Shown in pieces: positions 12,663-26,588 of a DNA stretch of 64,000 bases. A program made the position numbers and the translations under genes. Every line of letters starts with the position of its first letter. The stretch's first letter is position 1. The stretch is from Cardinalis cardinalis (Eukaryota > Chordata > Aves > Passeriformes > Cardinalidae). Location of the stretch: contig JACDOX010000369.1 in assembly GCA_014549065.1 (NCBI GenBank), forward strand, positions 115,313 through 179,312, read 5' to 3'. A model generated the notes under the pieces. It saw only the letters and a list, made by a program, of their open reading frames with translations, ran no database searches and was not told the DNA's origin.

Positions 12663-15600
12663 TGGTGTTCGTGGGACCTTTTTGTTGGTTTTTTGTTTGT
12701 TTACATATAGTTTCTTCTAGTGAGGAGTTCAACTGGACCTAAATGTAGAGGCAAAATGGCAACCTATTGCTAAAATTTACACCTGTATGGGAAGGGATGT
12801 CTGCAAAGCTGCATGTGTGTCTTGGCACACTGTCAAAACATTAAAGGATGTCTATCTATTGCTTTGAAGCTGAGATAAATACTGATTTCTGAGAAGAGAG
12901 GAAATTGAATTCAGAAGCATTGATCCATATTGAGNTGGCTGGATTGTAGCCACGTAATAAACTCCTCACAGATGAATCGTGAGTGAAGCTGGTTTTCACT
13001 GTTTCAGAGAAAGGAATCTGTATTGTAGAAAATGAATGAGAAGGCTTCTCTATTTGGTGCTATTTATTGAACAAGATGTGCATACCTATTATGATTTACA
13101 CATGATAAGCTGAAATAATGTGTCAGTGCTGAGCTCAATGATTGCATTTATCCTAGCAGAACTGTATCATCTTCTGAGCACTTACTTGAAAGTTGAATTT
13201 GTACTATTGAAGTGTTTCTTGTAGCAATGTGAGTTCTTTTGTATTTTGGGTTTTTTAGACATTAAAAAAAAAACATGAAAAAATCCTGTTCACCAGGCAA
13301 CTTTGGAAGTCAGACGAGTGTGCTTTTTATTGTCTGTTGGCTTATTTGAGCTACTGTTTGTTTATCTGCTTATGACAATTATTGNTGGAATGAATGAACA
13401 CTGAATACATTATATTCTAACCCTTAGAGCTTTATGCATCCTGGGTTTTATCTGTAAAGTTACAAACAACCAAAATTTAAATATTGAACATTAAAAATAA
13501 TCCAGCTTGACTGTTTAAATTACTTATGCATCTACAGTACATGCTCTCATGATTGTGTTCCTTGTAAAATATTACCATATGAAATCAAACAGACAATTAA
13601 AGTTCACAAATGCAAGGAAAATACATTACCAACATGACATTGTAATTTAGTGACAGATACTGTATGGTAACATTGTAATGGCCCACAGCCAGTGAATTTT
13701 TCTGTGCAGATGGTGCCTGCACCTGCAAGCTATTGGAAGGTACCATGTTTTGAATGCTATGTTTAGATCTCATGAGAAGGCCTTCTTTGAATGTTAATGC
13801 AATGCCCAGAAATTTTAGCTTGTAGCAATTATTTCTACTATGATGAGCCTGACTTTTGTTTATTCNTCTATTAAAAAGTGATCATGGTGGAGACCTGTGT
13901 TGCTAAAAGAATGAAGTTTTAAGAGGCTATGATATGTGAGTAACAAGAAAGTATCAAATATGCCAGTGGTCTGTGTATTTTGCCATCACTGGCNCTTGTT
14001 CATATTTGGTTCAAAATAGATGCTACCTGCTCTGCTACAGCTTCAAGCCAACTATTTGAACTCATTCCACACAAATCTCAGTAGTTACATAATAGCATTC
14101 AAAGTATAATGTCTTTTTGTTACATTGTAATGTTATTTCTGTATCAGGACGTTGTTAAAGAAACATATTCAGAGTAAAAAGTTAACACATTTATGAACTC
14201 CATTTCAAAGTCTACAAGATGTGTATTGGCCTATGTTTTAGGCCTTACCTACGTCATCTGTCTTCAATAAAAATGACCTNTTTCAAACATGATGTTTGTA
14301 TAGTACCATAAATAAAGGCATTAGCAAAATTAGTAACTAATCTTTCTTTTAACAGCCACATTTGATTGTGCTACTTCTACCCACTTTTGTCTTTTTATGC
14401 CTTTTAGCCCCCTTTATCAAGAATAAGAATTTGTAAATTGCTTATAATAAAAAATAATTTGATAGAAATTATTGAAGGATAGTTTTTAACCTTCCATTCG
14501 AATTTTGAGCTTTTTCATGTGAGAAATTGCTACAAAGTATTCAAATGTGGGGTTTTTTTTCTTTTTCAAGTGGCTGCACATTCTTTTAAGGATGTTTTCT
14601 TTCAGAGAATCATACTTTTATACAGTTGAAACTTTAAAAGCATGTTATCAAATTTCTACACTTTTAAAATTATTATAAGTTCTTTCTAGAGTACTTTGAA
14701 AATTTATTCAGTTCAATGTTAGTTATAATTCTCACTTTGAATTAAAAATGTTTTATTCATATATTGTAAANTTCATGGAAATGAGAGATTTTTAGTGGGA
14801 AGACAGGAGGTTTTTTAGTATGATCATGATTTTAATTTCCTAAGCAAAGAATGCAACTGCAGTTTTTGAAAGCATTAACAAGACCATATGCCTCCATTCT
14901 GGATTGGGAATGGCATTCATTATCAAAGATAACTGGAAAACCCAGCAGAACCCAAAAGAGGGAGAAAATATTACAACCACATTAGTCTCAGATCCAAAAC
15001 ACAGTAGTCTGAGCTTTCTTTTCTGGATCANAAGTCACAAAATAAAGGAACTAGGGCATTATGGACTCTGAATAATTTGAGAAGTTCTTGCTACTCANAA
15101 CCAGAAAAAATATCTTTTGAACTGACAGCATTGGTTGTAGGAATGCATTATCTTGGAAAGGTTTTCAAGCTATTATTATAGACTAGATATCTCACTGAGA
15201 TTAATTTTATGAGGTATGTTTCAAAGGTCTGAAAACCTTGGTGCAAATCAGAAACTCTGCTGCTCATCATCCACANTATTTGTTGTGCACAGAAGACATG
15301 AAAAGATTGGTCAGGTCAAAGACANAAAGNAGACAGGTAGATAAATTTCCATTTNGGAATCATATGAACAAAANTACATATTGATGGAGATAAATATCAA
15401 AATATCAATTGATGGAGAAAGCAATCAAATTGATGCTAACCAGAGGGAAAATACAAGTTCAACACATACCCAGAAAGCAGCATTCTCACATCCATATTTG
15501 TAGAGACATTTGTGTATGGAACACAAGGTTTAATAGGGCAGGAAAATTATGCTAAATNACAGCAGATTAACCTGCCTAAGACCCAATTAGAGGATAAACT

Positions 15601-18600
15601 CATAACTGTTTAACATTTGCACACAAGTGCACTGACACAAAGGTAAAAAATGAGAAGGTAACACCTGAAGATTTAAGCCAATAAGTGTTGGCTGTCAGGG
15701 TTAAGAACATAGCCAATTTCTTCATCGATGCGTGGGTTGTTTTTTTTTTTTCTGTTTAACTTCAAGTCAGATAAACAGAATTACGGGTTTTTTTCTGTAT
15801 TTTTACTACTATGCTATTTCTTAGGGTTTTGGAAGATATCAGAATTATACTTATCTATTATTCAATGAGAGTTTATTATGATTAAGAGCAAGTGCTTATA
15901 TCCTGCAGAATGCTGAACAAGAAACACATGAGTTTGTGTAATTTTTTATTTCTTTGCTTTTATTTGTGTTGCTTGTTTCTGGTGCTACAGATTAACAGGA
16001 GGACTGAAGTCCTGTTAAGTGCCTAAAACCAGATTATGTTTTCAGATTTCACATAATTACTCTTTTTAGCCTTTCAGACACCTNTGTTCAGATTCATGTA
16101 GAATATGAAATATTAAGAGTGCAGGTATTTTTGAATTGCAAGTAAATTTCAGTAGAATTGTCTGTTGAGTGCTGGTAATGTGGGTCCATTATCCTTTTTT
16201 TTTTTCTTTTTATTTTTTTTTCTCACAAATTCAAATGGTAATTGATTTAACTGCTACTCAGTGTAAATCAACTAGTGTTCATTGAAGTCATCAGCCTTGT
16301 ATGTATGTTCTCTGGTGAATGCAGAATAAGAACATCAATCTTCAAAACCAAAGTTTGCTGGTAGAGTTTGGACCAATGGCTGCAGCTGAACTTTCTATGT
16401 GCAACAATAAATGGAACGATGTTGAAATTAAGAAAAAAAAAGAGTACCTAAAAATCTCATTCAATAGACAAGATTAAAAATTCAGCTGTGGTTTTTAAAA
16501 TCTACTCATAAAAATAAAGTTAGGTACTTTTTTTTTTTAATAATGAAATAGCAAACAGGTTGGGACATTTAAGTTTATGTTTTAAATTGACTGAAGTACA
16601 ACAAAAATGTAATTGCACCTAGTTTGGATTTTCCTTGCATTTTATTTTTTTCTTTACTTCAGTCTCCTCATCAGTAGCCTTCAACAAAGTTAGTGACAGG
16701 ATANGTCATTTCTGACCTTATGACACCATAATTTATATAGTGAATCCCTGAGTTGCAAACAAAAGTATTTTGCTTTTAAAAAAAGAGGAAAATCAGCTTA
16801 AAGTTATTGATTGATAGTTAATTTAAAAGAAAACAAGTTAATGGTATTCTTAGGAGTATATATGTATGTATATATATGATGAATGAAATATCAAAGGAAG
16901 AAAATATTCCTAATTCATTTTTCACTATTTCAGATCACAATCATTATTGAAAAGAACTGATAAAGGGAGAGAGCCATTTGCNAACATTGTGCTGTTGTCT
17001 TCTCTCCTGCCCCATAAATACATTGTGAGAAATTACACCGTAATGCAAGTGCTATAACCTTTAATCCTCTCTTTTCTCTGTAGTCCTGGCAAAGAGGGGA
17101 GCCAAGTGAGATGCTAGGTAAAAGATGTTGCAGAACCTTCCAGTCACAACATAGTTTCAGTGTGTTTGCCTGTACTTTGTATTAACTGCTAGAACTGGNG
17201 AAGAATTTTCTGCAAGAATGATTTTTTGATATGGAACATACTTCGAGAGTGGTACAAAAGCTGTAGATATTTTAAATTAAAACCACTTTTTTCAAATAAA
17301 ATCAGCTATGGAAACAGGCAAGTCATAGTGACAAGGCAAATAGTCAGATTGAAATTGAATGACAGGNAATTGTATGAGAGAAAACAGAAAGGCTGAATGG
17401 CCCAAATTTTCATTACTTAACCTGGCTTCCTGACTAAGCCTGAAAATCAGCTCATTTTGTAGCTCTGAATGTCCAACTTTCGAAAGATCATTGCTCAAAN
17501 GCACTAATCAAAATTATTGTGTCTTCATAAAGCAAGACAGAATTCTGTGATTCCAAAGAAATCCAGAGCAGGANTTTTTGAGAAATTGTTATTTCTAACA
17601 TGATGAGGAAAATACTTGGTTTTTAATTTTCCCATCCAGGAATTTTGACACTTTTTTATTGAAAAAGAATTCTGTTCCCCAGTTATCTTCAGCACACATA
17701 TGTCTATGTGATCTGTCAAACATATGCAGCACTATGCAGCCATCTGAGGCAATGGCAGACAAGCTCACTAAAGCACCAGGAATTGTACCATGACCTTCAC
17801 CTAGACTACTGCAGATTGTTCTTCAAGATATCTCTCCTTTTAGAAGTCCACATTACTTCACAGCTGAGTAACTCTTTAGAAATACGCCATATAAATCTAT
17901 ACAACATTGGTTTGTTCGATTTTGAAGCCTTTAAGACAAGCAAGAATTTTAGAAAGATACCTTAGAGTTGTAAATACAAGGTTCAGAAGTCTTGATGTTG
18001 ATATTTACTACTAGCCCGCATTTTGGTATTTATTGGTTACAACATACTTGTGGGCTTATTGAACCCTAACCAAAAACAAGTGAAAATTCAGACCACAGCT
18101 TAAGTTGTTAAGAATTTGTGTTCATATCGCTGTATCTGTGCTACAAGGCAGGGTAAACTGATGAGCATTAGATGCAAACAAAACCATCTTGTGTATTTGG
18201 AACAATCTAGTTTGATAATGCACTGAAAAGAATGGCAAATTAGTCAACATTATGGTTGCTGCTGCTGCAGGTAAGATGCTTTTGATACCTAAACTACTTT
18301 ATTTATGGATTATCCTCTGTACCTCTGTACATCTCTGCCTTTTTAGAGCAGATAACAGCTCAGCCAAAAAAGTTACTAAAGATCTGAAGATGATGTTAGC
18401 AAGAAGTAGTGCAAAGTCAGGGCTTTATTTTCTTTATTTCAAGCTTTCAGATAAGCAACATCTGAATGTTCACCCCTTTTTTTTTTAAATTTAATCTCCA
18501 TTTAAAAAATTGCAATGCTTCCGTTACCTTCTGTTAGGTTTTTGTATGCCAGTGCTTTAATCAGTTGCTTCTATTTCCTGGCTTGTCAGTATAATGCTAA

Positions 18601-19442
18601 TGTAATTAAAGATATTCATCCTTGCAAAATATATGCTGTAATATTAATGTGTCTAATTGTAAAAAACACTGGGAAGTATCNTACACCAGAAAAGTAGAAG
18701 GGATTATGAAAAAGGTGCAAAGGAGAATAAAAGAAAAAAAAANCAACTGTTCACACCAGGATATGTTCTGCTTTTGTACTTTGGAAAAAAGTAACATAGC
18801 CTCAAATAGAGGTTTCTCTGTAAATTCAGACAATTTAAGATGAGAAGTCTAAGGTTTTTTCACCTAACAATTCAGATGACTCTTTGCATTAGCTTGCTTA
18901 AAATAAGTGTTTGATACAATTCTATAATAGTGATTCATACCTGAAGTTGAAGTAATTTTTCCATTGTTTTTTCTACCTGAAAGCCTAACATGGGGATAAC
19001 ATATTAAATTATCANTTTCAGATGAAATTTAACTAAGCAGAGATATTATTTGAAAATAATTAACAGTCAGCTAAATATAGGTATATATTTCCAGATATGA
19101 TTAAATGATGAATTCAGTAAGCATAATTTTTTCCACGAATATTAGAGATTTGAAGCAATACTTAATTAATGAGAAATACCTCAATGTAACTTTCCAACAC
19201 ATGATTGAAAATAGGAAATATACAGTAGAGTGGCTCAAATTTTCTTAATTTTATAATTGTAATGAACTTTACATGAGATTTATTAGCAAATTAGTTGCCC
19301 TTCAAAAAGAAAAGGACTATAAATATCTGTACCTAAATGTTTGTAATGTAATCTCTGAAGCACAGAAGTGGGAATAGTGTAGGTGCCTATTCTGGCAGCA
19401 AAAGAGTATAAAATATGGAGATCCTCTCAGATCTTTAAATTT
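12663..19442. other. AT-rich non-coding DNA
   Basis: About 6.8 kb without a supported gene. Ambiguous bases are somewhat more frequent around 15030-15380. Poly-T or T-rich stretches occur near 15738-15750 and 16195-16220. Short frames such as those around 17.3-18.0 kb and 18.3-18.8 kb overlap on both strands and look like chance frames. Confidence 0.55.
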
Positions 19443-19540
19443 CATAGAATCATAGAATAGTTCAAGTTGAAAGGGACCTTTGAAGGTCATCAGGTTCAAC
19501 TCCACTGTAATGAGCAGGAACATCTACTAAATTAGGTTTT
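19443..19540 (-). mobile_element. CR1 LINE 3' end, minus strand
   Basis: The segment opens with ATAGAATCATAGAATAG, the complement of the CR1 tail repeat. It continues through 'gttgaaagggacctttgaaggtcat' and 'gtaatgagcaggaacatct', which match the complement of the avian CR1 3' untranslated region. The 3' tail is intact at the left edge and the element fades at the right by 5' truncation. It is inactive and about 100 bp long. Confidence 0.85.
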
Positions 19541-21780
19541 ATCTAGTTATGCATTCTATAACAATAGTCTTGCACATGGTGGCTTAAAAGAACAGAGGCA
19601 TTTCAATGTTCANNTATTAAAAAAAAGACNCTTAAGTCATTAATACAGAAATGCNTGAAANNTTAATTTCCAGAAGTGCAGGGCAATAAAAACAAGGCCT
19701 GTCCAAACTTTCTTTATCAATAATTAAAGAAGTATGTACATGTGAAGTGTTTTTTAAGTAATGAGTGTTAGTTATAAATATTTAACAGTTGCACTTATGA
19801 AATATGCCCTAAATTATGTCCAAATGTTAACAAGAATGCCTTATACTCGACAGAACAATGAAGCCCATAAATATTTCAGAAGTGTGTGTCTGACAGGTGG
19901 AAGCTGAGAAGATGCATCCTGCTTTTTGTTTTCTGACACTGCAACCCTCAGGTCTGTGTTCCCTGAGCTTAATACAAACAAAGACCTTCCTATCCAAAGC
20001 CAATATCAGAGCTGTTAGTAGATTTCCTTTGGAGTATGTTATCAGGCAAGTACAAGTTNCCTCACCAAAATCATGGGGCAAGAAATTCAAAGCACATAAG
20101 CAGTGGCTCAATCCATCCCTGGGCTGACTGCCTTCTATGTGTTTATCTTTATTAGGAATAAAGTTCATAGGAAGTTCACAGGATGTTGACTTCCTATTCC
20201 CTTCAAGAGGGAATTAATTGATTGTCCTCAGGAGGTGCTCAGCATCTGTTGCAACAATGTCTTGAAGAATTACATGCCAAGAAAAAAATAAAAATAAGCA
20301 TTCTAATACACTAGGAGATAACTGATAACATTACAACTGTAATTAGAACAGTTAGCAATGGAAGAAAAAATAGAGAAAAAAATAGAAAAGCATTTATAGG
20401 TAAATTCTACACTTAACTCTTAATGTTTCAATTTTAAAAACTGAGGTTTTTGGAACAGTAATCCAGGTTTTGTCCTTTTTAATATTACTTTAAGTATAGG
20501 CAGAAAATTTGAAGAAAATAATATGGCCTATTTAGGGAAGAACAGAGTGAAGACACCAGCTGAAGATTTCTGCTATGATGTTGAATAAAATCTTTTCTAA
20601 CTTTCCCTCTTGAAGTTTTTCTATCTGAAAAAAATGGAGAAATTTCTCCTGGGACATCCCTGAAAACTGTGAGACTTATGTTTGCTGACAAAGCTGACAG
20701 TATTAATGGATAAGTTTTTCAGTAATGTTAAAGAAATAATTTACATAGAAGAATAAAGTTCAAAGTAAGAGTGTTGTACTTATCTTCAGGGAGAAATTCT
20801 GAGTTTTCCTGAGCTTTTTTCTGGCAGAAAATTTCAGCTTTAGAATAGTCAATGATCCCTTCTNTCACTATAACAATAAAGCCAGAATTTCACCCAAGGA
20901 GTATAGAACGGTTAGAATATTCAGTGTATTCTGCCAAAAGGTTATTTTCAAAGACTTCAACTTCCTGTTCTTTCCCTCTCTCTAATGGTTCCCACAGAGC
21001 CTACAGCAGATATTTGGGTGTAAAAANCGTATAAAAGGTGATCTTTTCCCCTATGAAAATATCAAGCTTAATTGCTTTATGAAAGGCCTGTGGGGCTTCC
21101 ACCTCTATTCACCTAGGCCTCCCACTACCAGAAAATAGTCCTTTGATCTGTTCAGTTCCCTCACTGCTTTATACTGATTTTCTAAAACATTTCTTCTTAC
21201 CCCAATCCTCCCTCCCCCACCACTGGTTTTCCATTTGAATTGTGAGTTGTATTAGCATATCTTTTATAACCTTTTCAGTAGTACTGGACATATCTTATCC
21301 AAATGGAACTCCTGCTGCTCACAGATAACAGTAAATGCAGAAGAAAGTCCCAAATACAGATTCCAAAGTACTTCTTGATATGATCAGAGTGGGTCCAGCT
21401 GGCATTCATTTTTGAAATGCAGAACCCTAAACAGAGTGAGGCTCATGCCTCATCAAAGGCTGAAGAAATGGTGACAGAGCAGTACAGAGAATAANAAGAT
21501 ATTTACATGCACTGTTCATTTTTGTTTGAACTTTTTCATGTGATCCGAGTTGTCAAGATGAGAGGTTAAGGATGCGCAATATATATTGAAGTTGGACAAT
21601 TCCTTACATTTTAGCATAATAGTAGTAAACATAAAGCTTCAACACTTGTAGTGGTTCAATTACGTTATGTATATGTCTCTTAAATACTGAAATGCATGTC
21701 AACTACAGAAAATTTTTACTGTTTCATGTCATTACCTGCTTTCCAAAAGTGAATGTAGGTCATAAAACCTAACCAGGAGG
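19541..21780. other. Non-coding DNA
   Basis: No gene is seen. Overlapping open frames on both strands at 19827-20168 have no recognised similarity and no consistent splice context. Several ambiguous bases cluster at 19613-19662. Confidence 0.5.
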
Positions 21781-21935
21781 ATCACAGAATCATTATATCA
21801 TTGTGGTTAGAAAGGACCTCCAAGATCATCAAATCTAACATTCAACTGAACACCACCATGCCATCTAGACCATTGCCCTGTGACATGTTGAGTCATNTGT
21901 TCAACACTTTCAGGAGTCATTACTCCCCCACTTCC
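21781..21935 (-). mobile_element. CR1 LINE 3' fragment, minus strand
   Basis: A degraded tail repeat (ATCACAGAATCATTATATCAT) is followed by 'agaaaggacctccaagatcatcaaatctaac' and 'cacttccaaagtgaa', which match the complement of another CR1 subfamily's 3' region. It is more diverged than the copy at 19.4 kb and 5'-truncated. Confidence 0.8.
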
Positions 21936-24896
21936 AAAGTGAACTCCTTATAAATATTGTATGATAAAGCTAAATTTACATGTATACTTATGATTCAGGA
22001 GAAAGAACATCTGAGAGCTCTTGTTATGGTTACAGTTCTCTGTTATGATTTTACTTTGGACAGAGATAAAAGTAAAAACAGACCCTATATAACCTGTCAT
22101 AAAAAGGGCAGGCTTAAAACATATTAAGAACATTTTAATGGTATTAATTTATGTGGAGGCTACATCCGTTTGACTGTACTATTTCAACACTGTCAGTGAA
22201 CCTTTTCCAAGTTTACTTTCTTCTTTTAGGATTTTTCTTCAGTTAGTCTAGATTCTCCTTCTTTCCTTTTTCCCATGAGAAATGTTGATATCCCATATTT
22301 CACCAGTCAACAGTAACTCTTGAGATATACACCATTGCAGACTTTGACATGATTTGCTTAAACAGCAGAGCAAATAATTGAAACTAGTTACCTTGAAATC
22401 AGCTGAGATTTCAGGAGGCCTGAAAAAAAAGAGCAGTTTTGTACCTGAATGATTTCCAAGCAATCTGTTTAGTTCTGCATGTGCTTCAACTCAATTTCAT
22501 GGTAATTTCATAAAGAGGTTTTATTTTAATCTAGTGTGCCACAGAGCTGAGACTTTTACCTTTTTATTTAAGTAATACAGTTTGGAACATCTTTTATGCT
22601 ACTTTAGTTAGTAATATGAATTATTATTGCATCACATCTTCAATTTCTTTGCGTTTCAAATATCTCCCAATAGTTTCCTAATTAGTTTCCTTCCCAACAC
22701 ATAGTAGTTAACAATGTATATAAAGTTATCCATTTAATTAATTCAAGTGTTTTTCCTCTTATCTTGTTTTTTCGGGATTTTTTCCTCGAACATTAATTTG
22801 TGACNTGCATTCACTTAGCTAATGACAGACAACTAATGTAAGGCTGAAGTAAATTAGCCAGTGGGGCTGAGGTCAAATCTGAGAGAAAAAAATTTTGTGT
22901 TATAATGAGTTTTTAGTAATTGAAAGATGACTGTTTGAAATTCAGGTTATAGTGGAAAATTCCAAAGCTAAATTATAGAAGTGTCTCAAATTAATTTACT
23001 TTCTCTCTGGATCACTCTATTGTTCATGTTTACCAAGGAAAAATATTTGTTGAGCTGAGGAAACACAAACAACAAAAGTGAATCTACAGATTAATGAAGG
23101 AAAAAAGGAAGAGTACAAAATTGTATAATTGTATTACATTATTCATAGTAATTTTTAAAGTAAAAGGTAGAAAGAACAATTTTAAGAACAAAATAGCGGC
23201 ACATATATTCAACAGTACTTTTAGACCTCCTGGCTCTGAAGAGTTATATAAAATACTCATGATGTTGTCCACTGCACATAGATAAGTGTTCTCTCTTAGA
23301 AAAGATTTACCTTTTCTGTCGACAAAAAAAAACAAAAACAAAAAACTACCAATTACTTGTAAAGACTGCATTTTTTTCAGTATANTAATGGCCTTTGAAA
23401 ATTATGGTTCTTCTATATCAGTGGAAAAGGGTAAAACATACTTCCTTTCCTGTTTTGTCTGGTTGTGATTGGGACTTGAGGACTGGGCTGAAAATCAGAG
23501 TAGATAATATGGACTTAATATATTCTCTCAAGCAGTGTACTTTTTTGTTTATATCCTTGCTCTATATGAAGATGAATCCTCAGTAATGCTGAGTTGTTAG
23601 CCTTCTACTTTTGCCAAAACTCAGGTTGAGGTTATTTGCTTGCCTTTGTTCTGTTTGTATTATGCATATCTGTATAGAAAGAATTAGATGGAATAATTTT
23701 ATTCACATGTATATAAAGTTTGCTTACTTTTCTCTCTTTAAGATGGTTGAAATCAACCCTTCAATTCATTATCATTGTGGTATTTTCACTGTTGAGGATG
23801 CTTTTTTTATTTTCTTTTATTTTTTTTTTCTTTTTTTAAGAAAGGCTGCTAAGGTAACTCAATCAATTCCGGGAATGTCTGTATCAAGTTCTAAATATCT
23901 AGTAAAAACCTACCCCATAAAAATTAAGATTCAGTCTAAATACACAAGGAAGGAAAAATGCATAATATTTGTCCAGGTATCACTTGTTAACTTAAATGAG
24001 GAAGGAAATTTGTAGAAGAACATCTTCGAGCAGTTCAGTTTATCAAAATACATAAAGATGTTTTGAAGTACAGTTGTGTTAGCATATGCCCAGAAAAAAT
24101 GAAGTAGGACTTCATATTTCACATGAATCTAAAACATAATGTATTATGAACATTATTTTAAAAAAATGGTCTGCCTTAAACGGCTCTTGTTACATCATGA
24201 ACATTGCCTCTAAACTTCCAGGGTTTAAGCCTTGTTTCACAATACAAACTGCAAAAGTTTACATCAAATATTATGGAAAAGCTATGAGGAAAATAAATAT
24301 CAGGAGGACTTAGCTGAAGATACATGAAAGTGTAGCTCAAATAAAAAATATGACATCCTATAATCTGATGCTGACATACAATTTGTCAGTAGCACTGAGG
24401 CAAGATAAAGCAATAGCTTCCACTGTCCAATCCCCACCCTTTTTTTCTACAAAGGAATTGTTCTCCAGGGCATCAATTGAAATCATGTACAAAAGAAATG
24501 AGGTTAGTATTATTAATTTACTTTCTTCACAACTGAATAGCCATAGCTTTATTCTCTTATTCCCCTCGGCACTACTTTGTTCCATTCTTTAATAACAGCA
24601 AATGTGAAAAATCAGGATTTGTTCTATTCAGCTTCATTTCACTTTGGTGCTGTAGGAAGATGAGATTTGAAATTGTTCACTGTAATGTATAGGATGTCTG
24701 GTGGATTCACTTTACTGATGATGCNGTATCATTTCAGAGGTCTCACTTCAGGATGCATACTTTTATTAGAACATTAAATCTTGAACTCTTGACTTTTTCA
24801 GAGTGGCATCCAACAAATTGAAAGGAAGATATGGAAGGAGAATTCCTCTTCAGATAATTTTGTTCTCAGTGTACATACAACTTGTCCAAAGAAGGA
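21936..24896. other. AT-rich non-coding DNA up to the gap
   Basis: There is no supported gene. A 134-codon frame at 23611-24015 runs through a T-rich tract (about 23800-23842) that yields a Phe-rich stretch; I read it as chance. Overlapping frames on opposite strands at 24350-24590 also cancel each other. Confidence 0.55.
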
Positions 24897-25181
24897 NNNN
24901 NNNNNNNNNNNNNNNNNNNNNNNNNNNNNNNNNNNNNNNNNNNNNNNNNNNNNNNNNNNNNNNNNNNNNNNNNNNNNNNNNNNNNNNNNNNNNNNNNNNN
25001 NNNNNNNNNNNNNNNNNNNNNNNNNNNNNNNNNNNNNNNNNNNNNNNNNNNNNNNNNNNNNNNNNNNNNNNNNNNNNNNNNNNNNNNNNNNNNNNNNNNN
25101 NNNNNNNNNNNNNNNNNNNNNNNNNNNNNNNNNNNNNNNNNNNNNNNNNNNNNNNNNNNNNNNNNNNNNNNNNNNNNNNNN
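24897..25181. other. Assembly gap (285 N)
   Basis: 285 consecutive unresolved bases. Nothing can be said about the content, and translated frames across it are meaningless. Flanking DNA is ordinary AT-rich sequence and gives no hint of the repeat that may have caused the gap. Confidence 1.
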
Positions 25182-25604
25182 GATGAGAAACTAGATGATG
25201 GGAAAGAGTAAAAAAATATTTCTTTCTCACAACTGATCTATTTCATATCTTCTGACACAGAGTTTGAATTCCTGCCACTGATACAAATGAATGAATAATT
25301 TACCTTTTCAGAATTTTCAAGGATGATAAATTAACATGTAAATTAACTNCATTTTAAAAATATTCATTGGGTAATAACAACAACTAAACCAAAAAAATGA
25401 AATTAAACTCTGAGAAAAACATGTATCTGGGGTAAAATCAAACTTTTTTCTTTCATTTAAAAAACTGCAAAATTCTTTCAGAACTGAAGTAAGCAACTTT
25501 TAAATATACCTAAAATGCTTTCCTTCTATTTGGAACATTTTAACTGCTTTTGAGAAACATGAAAAAAGGAAAAGAAAATCTGCTTTCCCAAAGCAAAGGA
25601 TTAG
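25182..25604. other. AT-rich non-coding DNA
   Basis: Short interval between the gap and the solo LTR. I see nothing in it beyond A/T-rich sequence. Confidence 0.55.
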
Positions 25605-25610
25605 GTACCA

Positions 25611-26185
25611 TATCAGTTTCTCTGGGTCTGGATTGAAGGCACTTGAGATATTAGTTCATATTCAGACTCAAGTGTTTATTATTTCTTATCAGTAAAACAA
25701 TCTCACTACTGTGAGTTTGGCAGCTTTTCATTAGAAGGCACAAAATAGCTAGCAACCTCTTGTTACAAGGTCTTTTAAGACAAAACTATCCAATTGAGAA
25801 CTGACACCTAGATTATTTTCCCTTTTAACCCAATAACTGACCCCAAAGAGCCCACAATGTTGACTTTTCTGCCCAATTAAAAAATGCCACTGAAACCCAT
25901 GAAGAAGAAGGAAGAAGAAACATGAAGAAGAAACCCAGGATGACACCCTGTGCCCTCCATCTTGCTTCCATCCACAACATACTAAAAACCCCAAAGCCTA
26001 AATTTCTCACCGAGTGATACACCTACATTACTCTCTATAATCTCTTTCACATTTTTGTGGATTCTAATCTGTCTAGACATCTGGGAAACTTTCTCCATAA
26101 CTGTGGGTCAAAGTCAGTGCTTCCCTGAGGGTCAGGGCACCCCAGAGCAGACAGACAAATATTCCCAGTGCTCTGGGTTTCCACA
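25611..26185 (-). mobile_element. Solo LTR of an endogenous retrovirus, minus strand
   Basis: Read on the minus strand it begins TGTGGAAACCC at 26185 and carries a polyadenylation signal AATAAA at 25680-25675. It ends near ACTGATA at 25611, where the expected CA may have mutated to TA. The inner text (a 'gcaagatggagggcacagggtg' block, a CTT-rich tract and 'gaccttgtaacaagagg') resembles a songbird LTR family I recall but cannot name with certainty. The flanks are GTACCA (25605-25610) and GTACCC (26186-26191), a near-perfect 6-base target duplication. No internal retroviral sequence adjoins it, so it is a solo LTR. A remaining promoter effect is possible but unshown. Confidence 0.8.
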
Positions 26186-26281
26186 GTACCCAAAAAAAAA
26201 AAAAAAGTCCATGTGACAATCAATGAATATAGAGGTATTCACTAAAGCTGCAANAGAACTGTTTTTCATCATTCTTCTTAC

Positions 26282-26588
26282 CTGATTTACAGTAGGGTTG
26301 AAAAGGTAGGCTTTCTGTCTCATAAATTAATAGGCTGATCATGAATTAAAAAATATCCAGGAGTGCTTGGTCTGCACTGATCATGCTGATCCACTAAGGA
26401 GTTGAATGTCCTTTGGGTCTGGTACCGGTAGTACTCTTCTTTTAGGTAAATGGCTTTAAGTGATTGAGCATTCCCTGCTCCAATTTCTTCCTGCACATGG
26501 CTGGAAGTATTTCTGCCTTTCTGAAAGTGTCTCAGAGTGGTTCCATTCATTCCCNTGGAAACTTTTGACAACTGGATCCTAGGAAAGT
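26282..26588 (-). other. Candidate exon of an unknown gene, minus strand
   Basis: On the minus strand a strong acceptor (TGTTTCTGCTTTTCTATCTTAG) ends just before 26588. A near-consensus donor (ATCAG|GTAAGAAG) follows 26282. Between them one frame is open from the first bases for about 88 codons to a TGA at 26322-26320, 38 bases before the donor. That spacing would suit a last coding exon followed by an intron in the 3' untranslated region. The peptide is polar and contains LKEEYYRYQTQRTF. I do not recognise the protein. Base composition is more balanced than the surroundings. Alternatives are a lncRNA exon, an old repeat or chance. No partner exon was identified in the window. Confidence 0.3.

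Noticed and set aside
23611..24015. 134-codon plus-strand frame
   Set aside because: It passes through a poly-T tract giving a Phe run and has no recognised similarity.
24803..25230. Frames spanning the N gap
   Set aside because: Most of each is unresolved bases, so nothing is coded that can be read.
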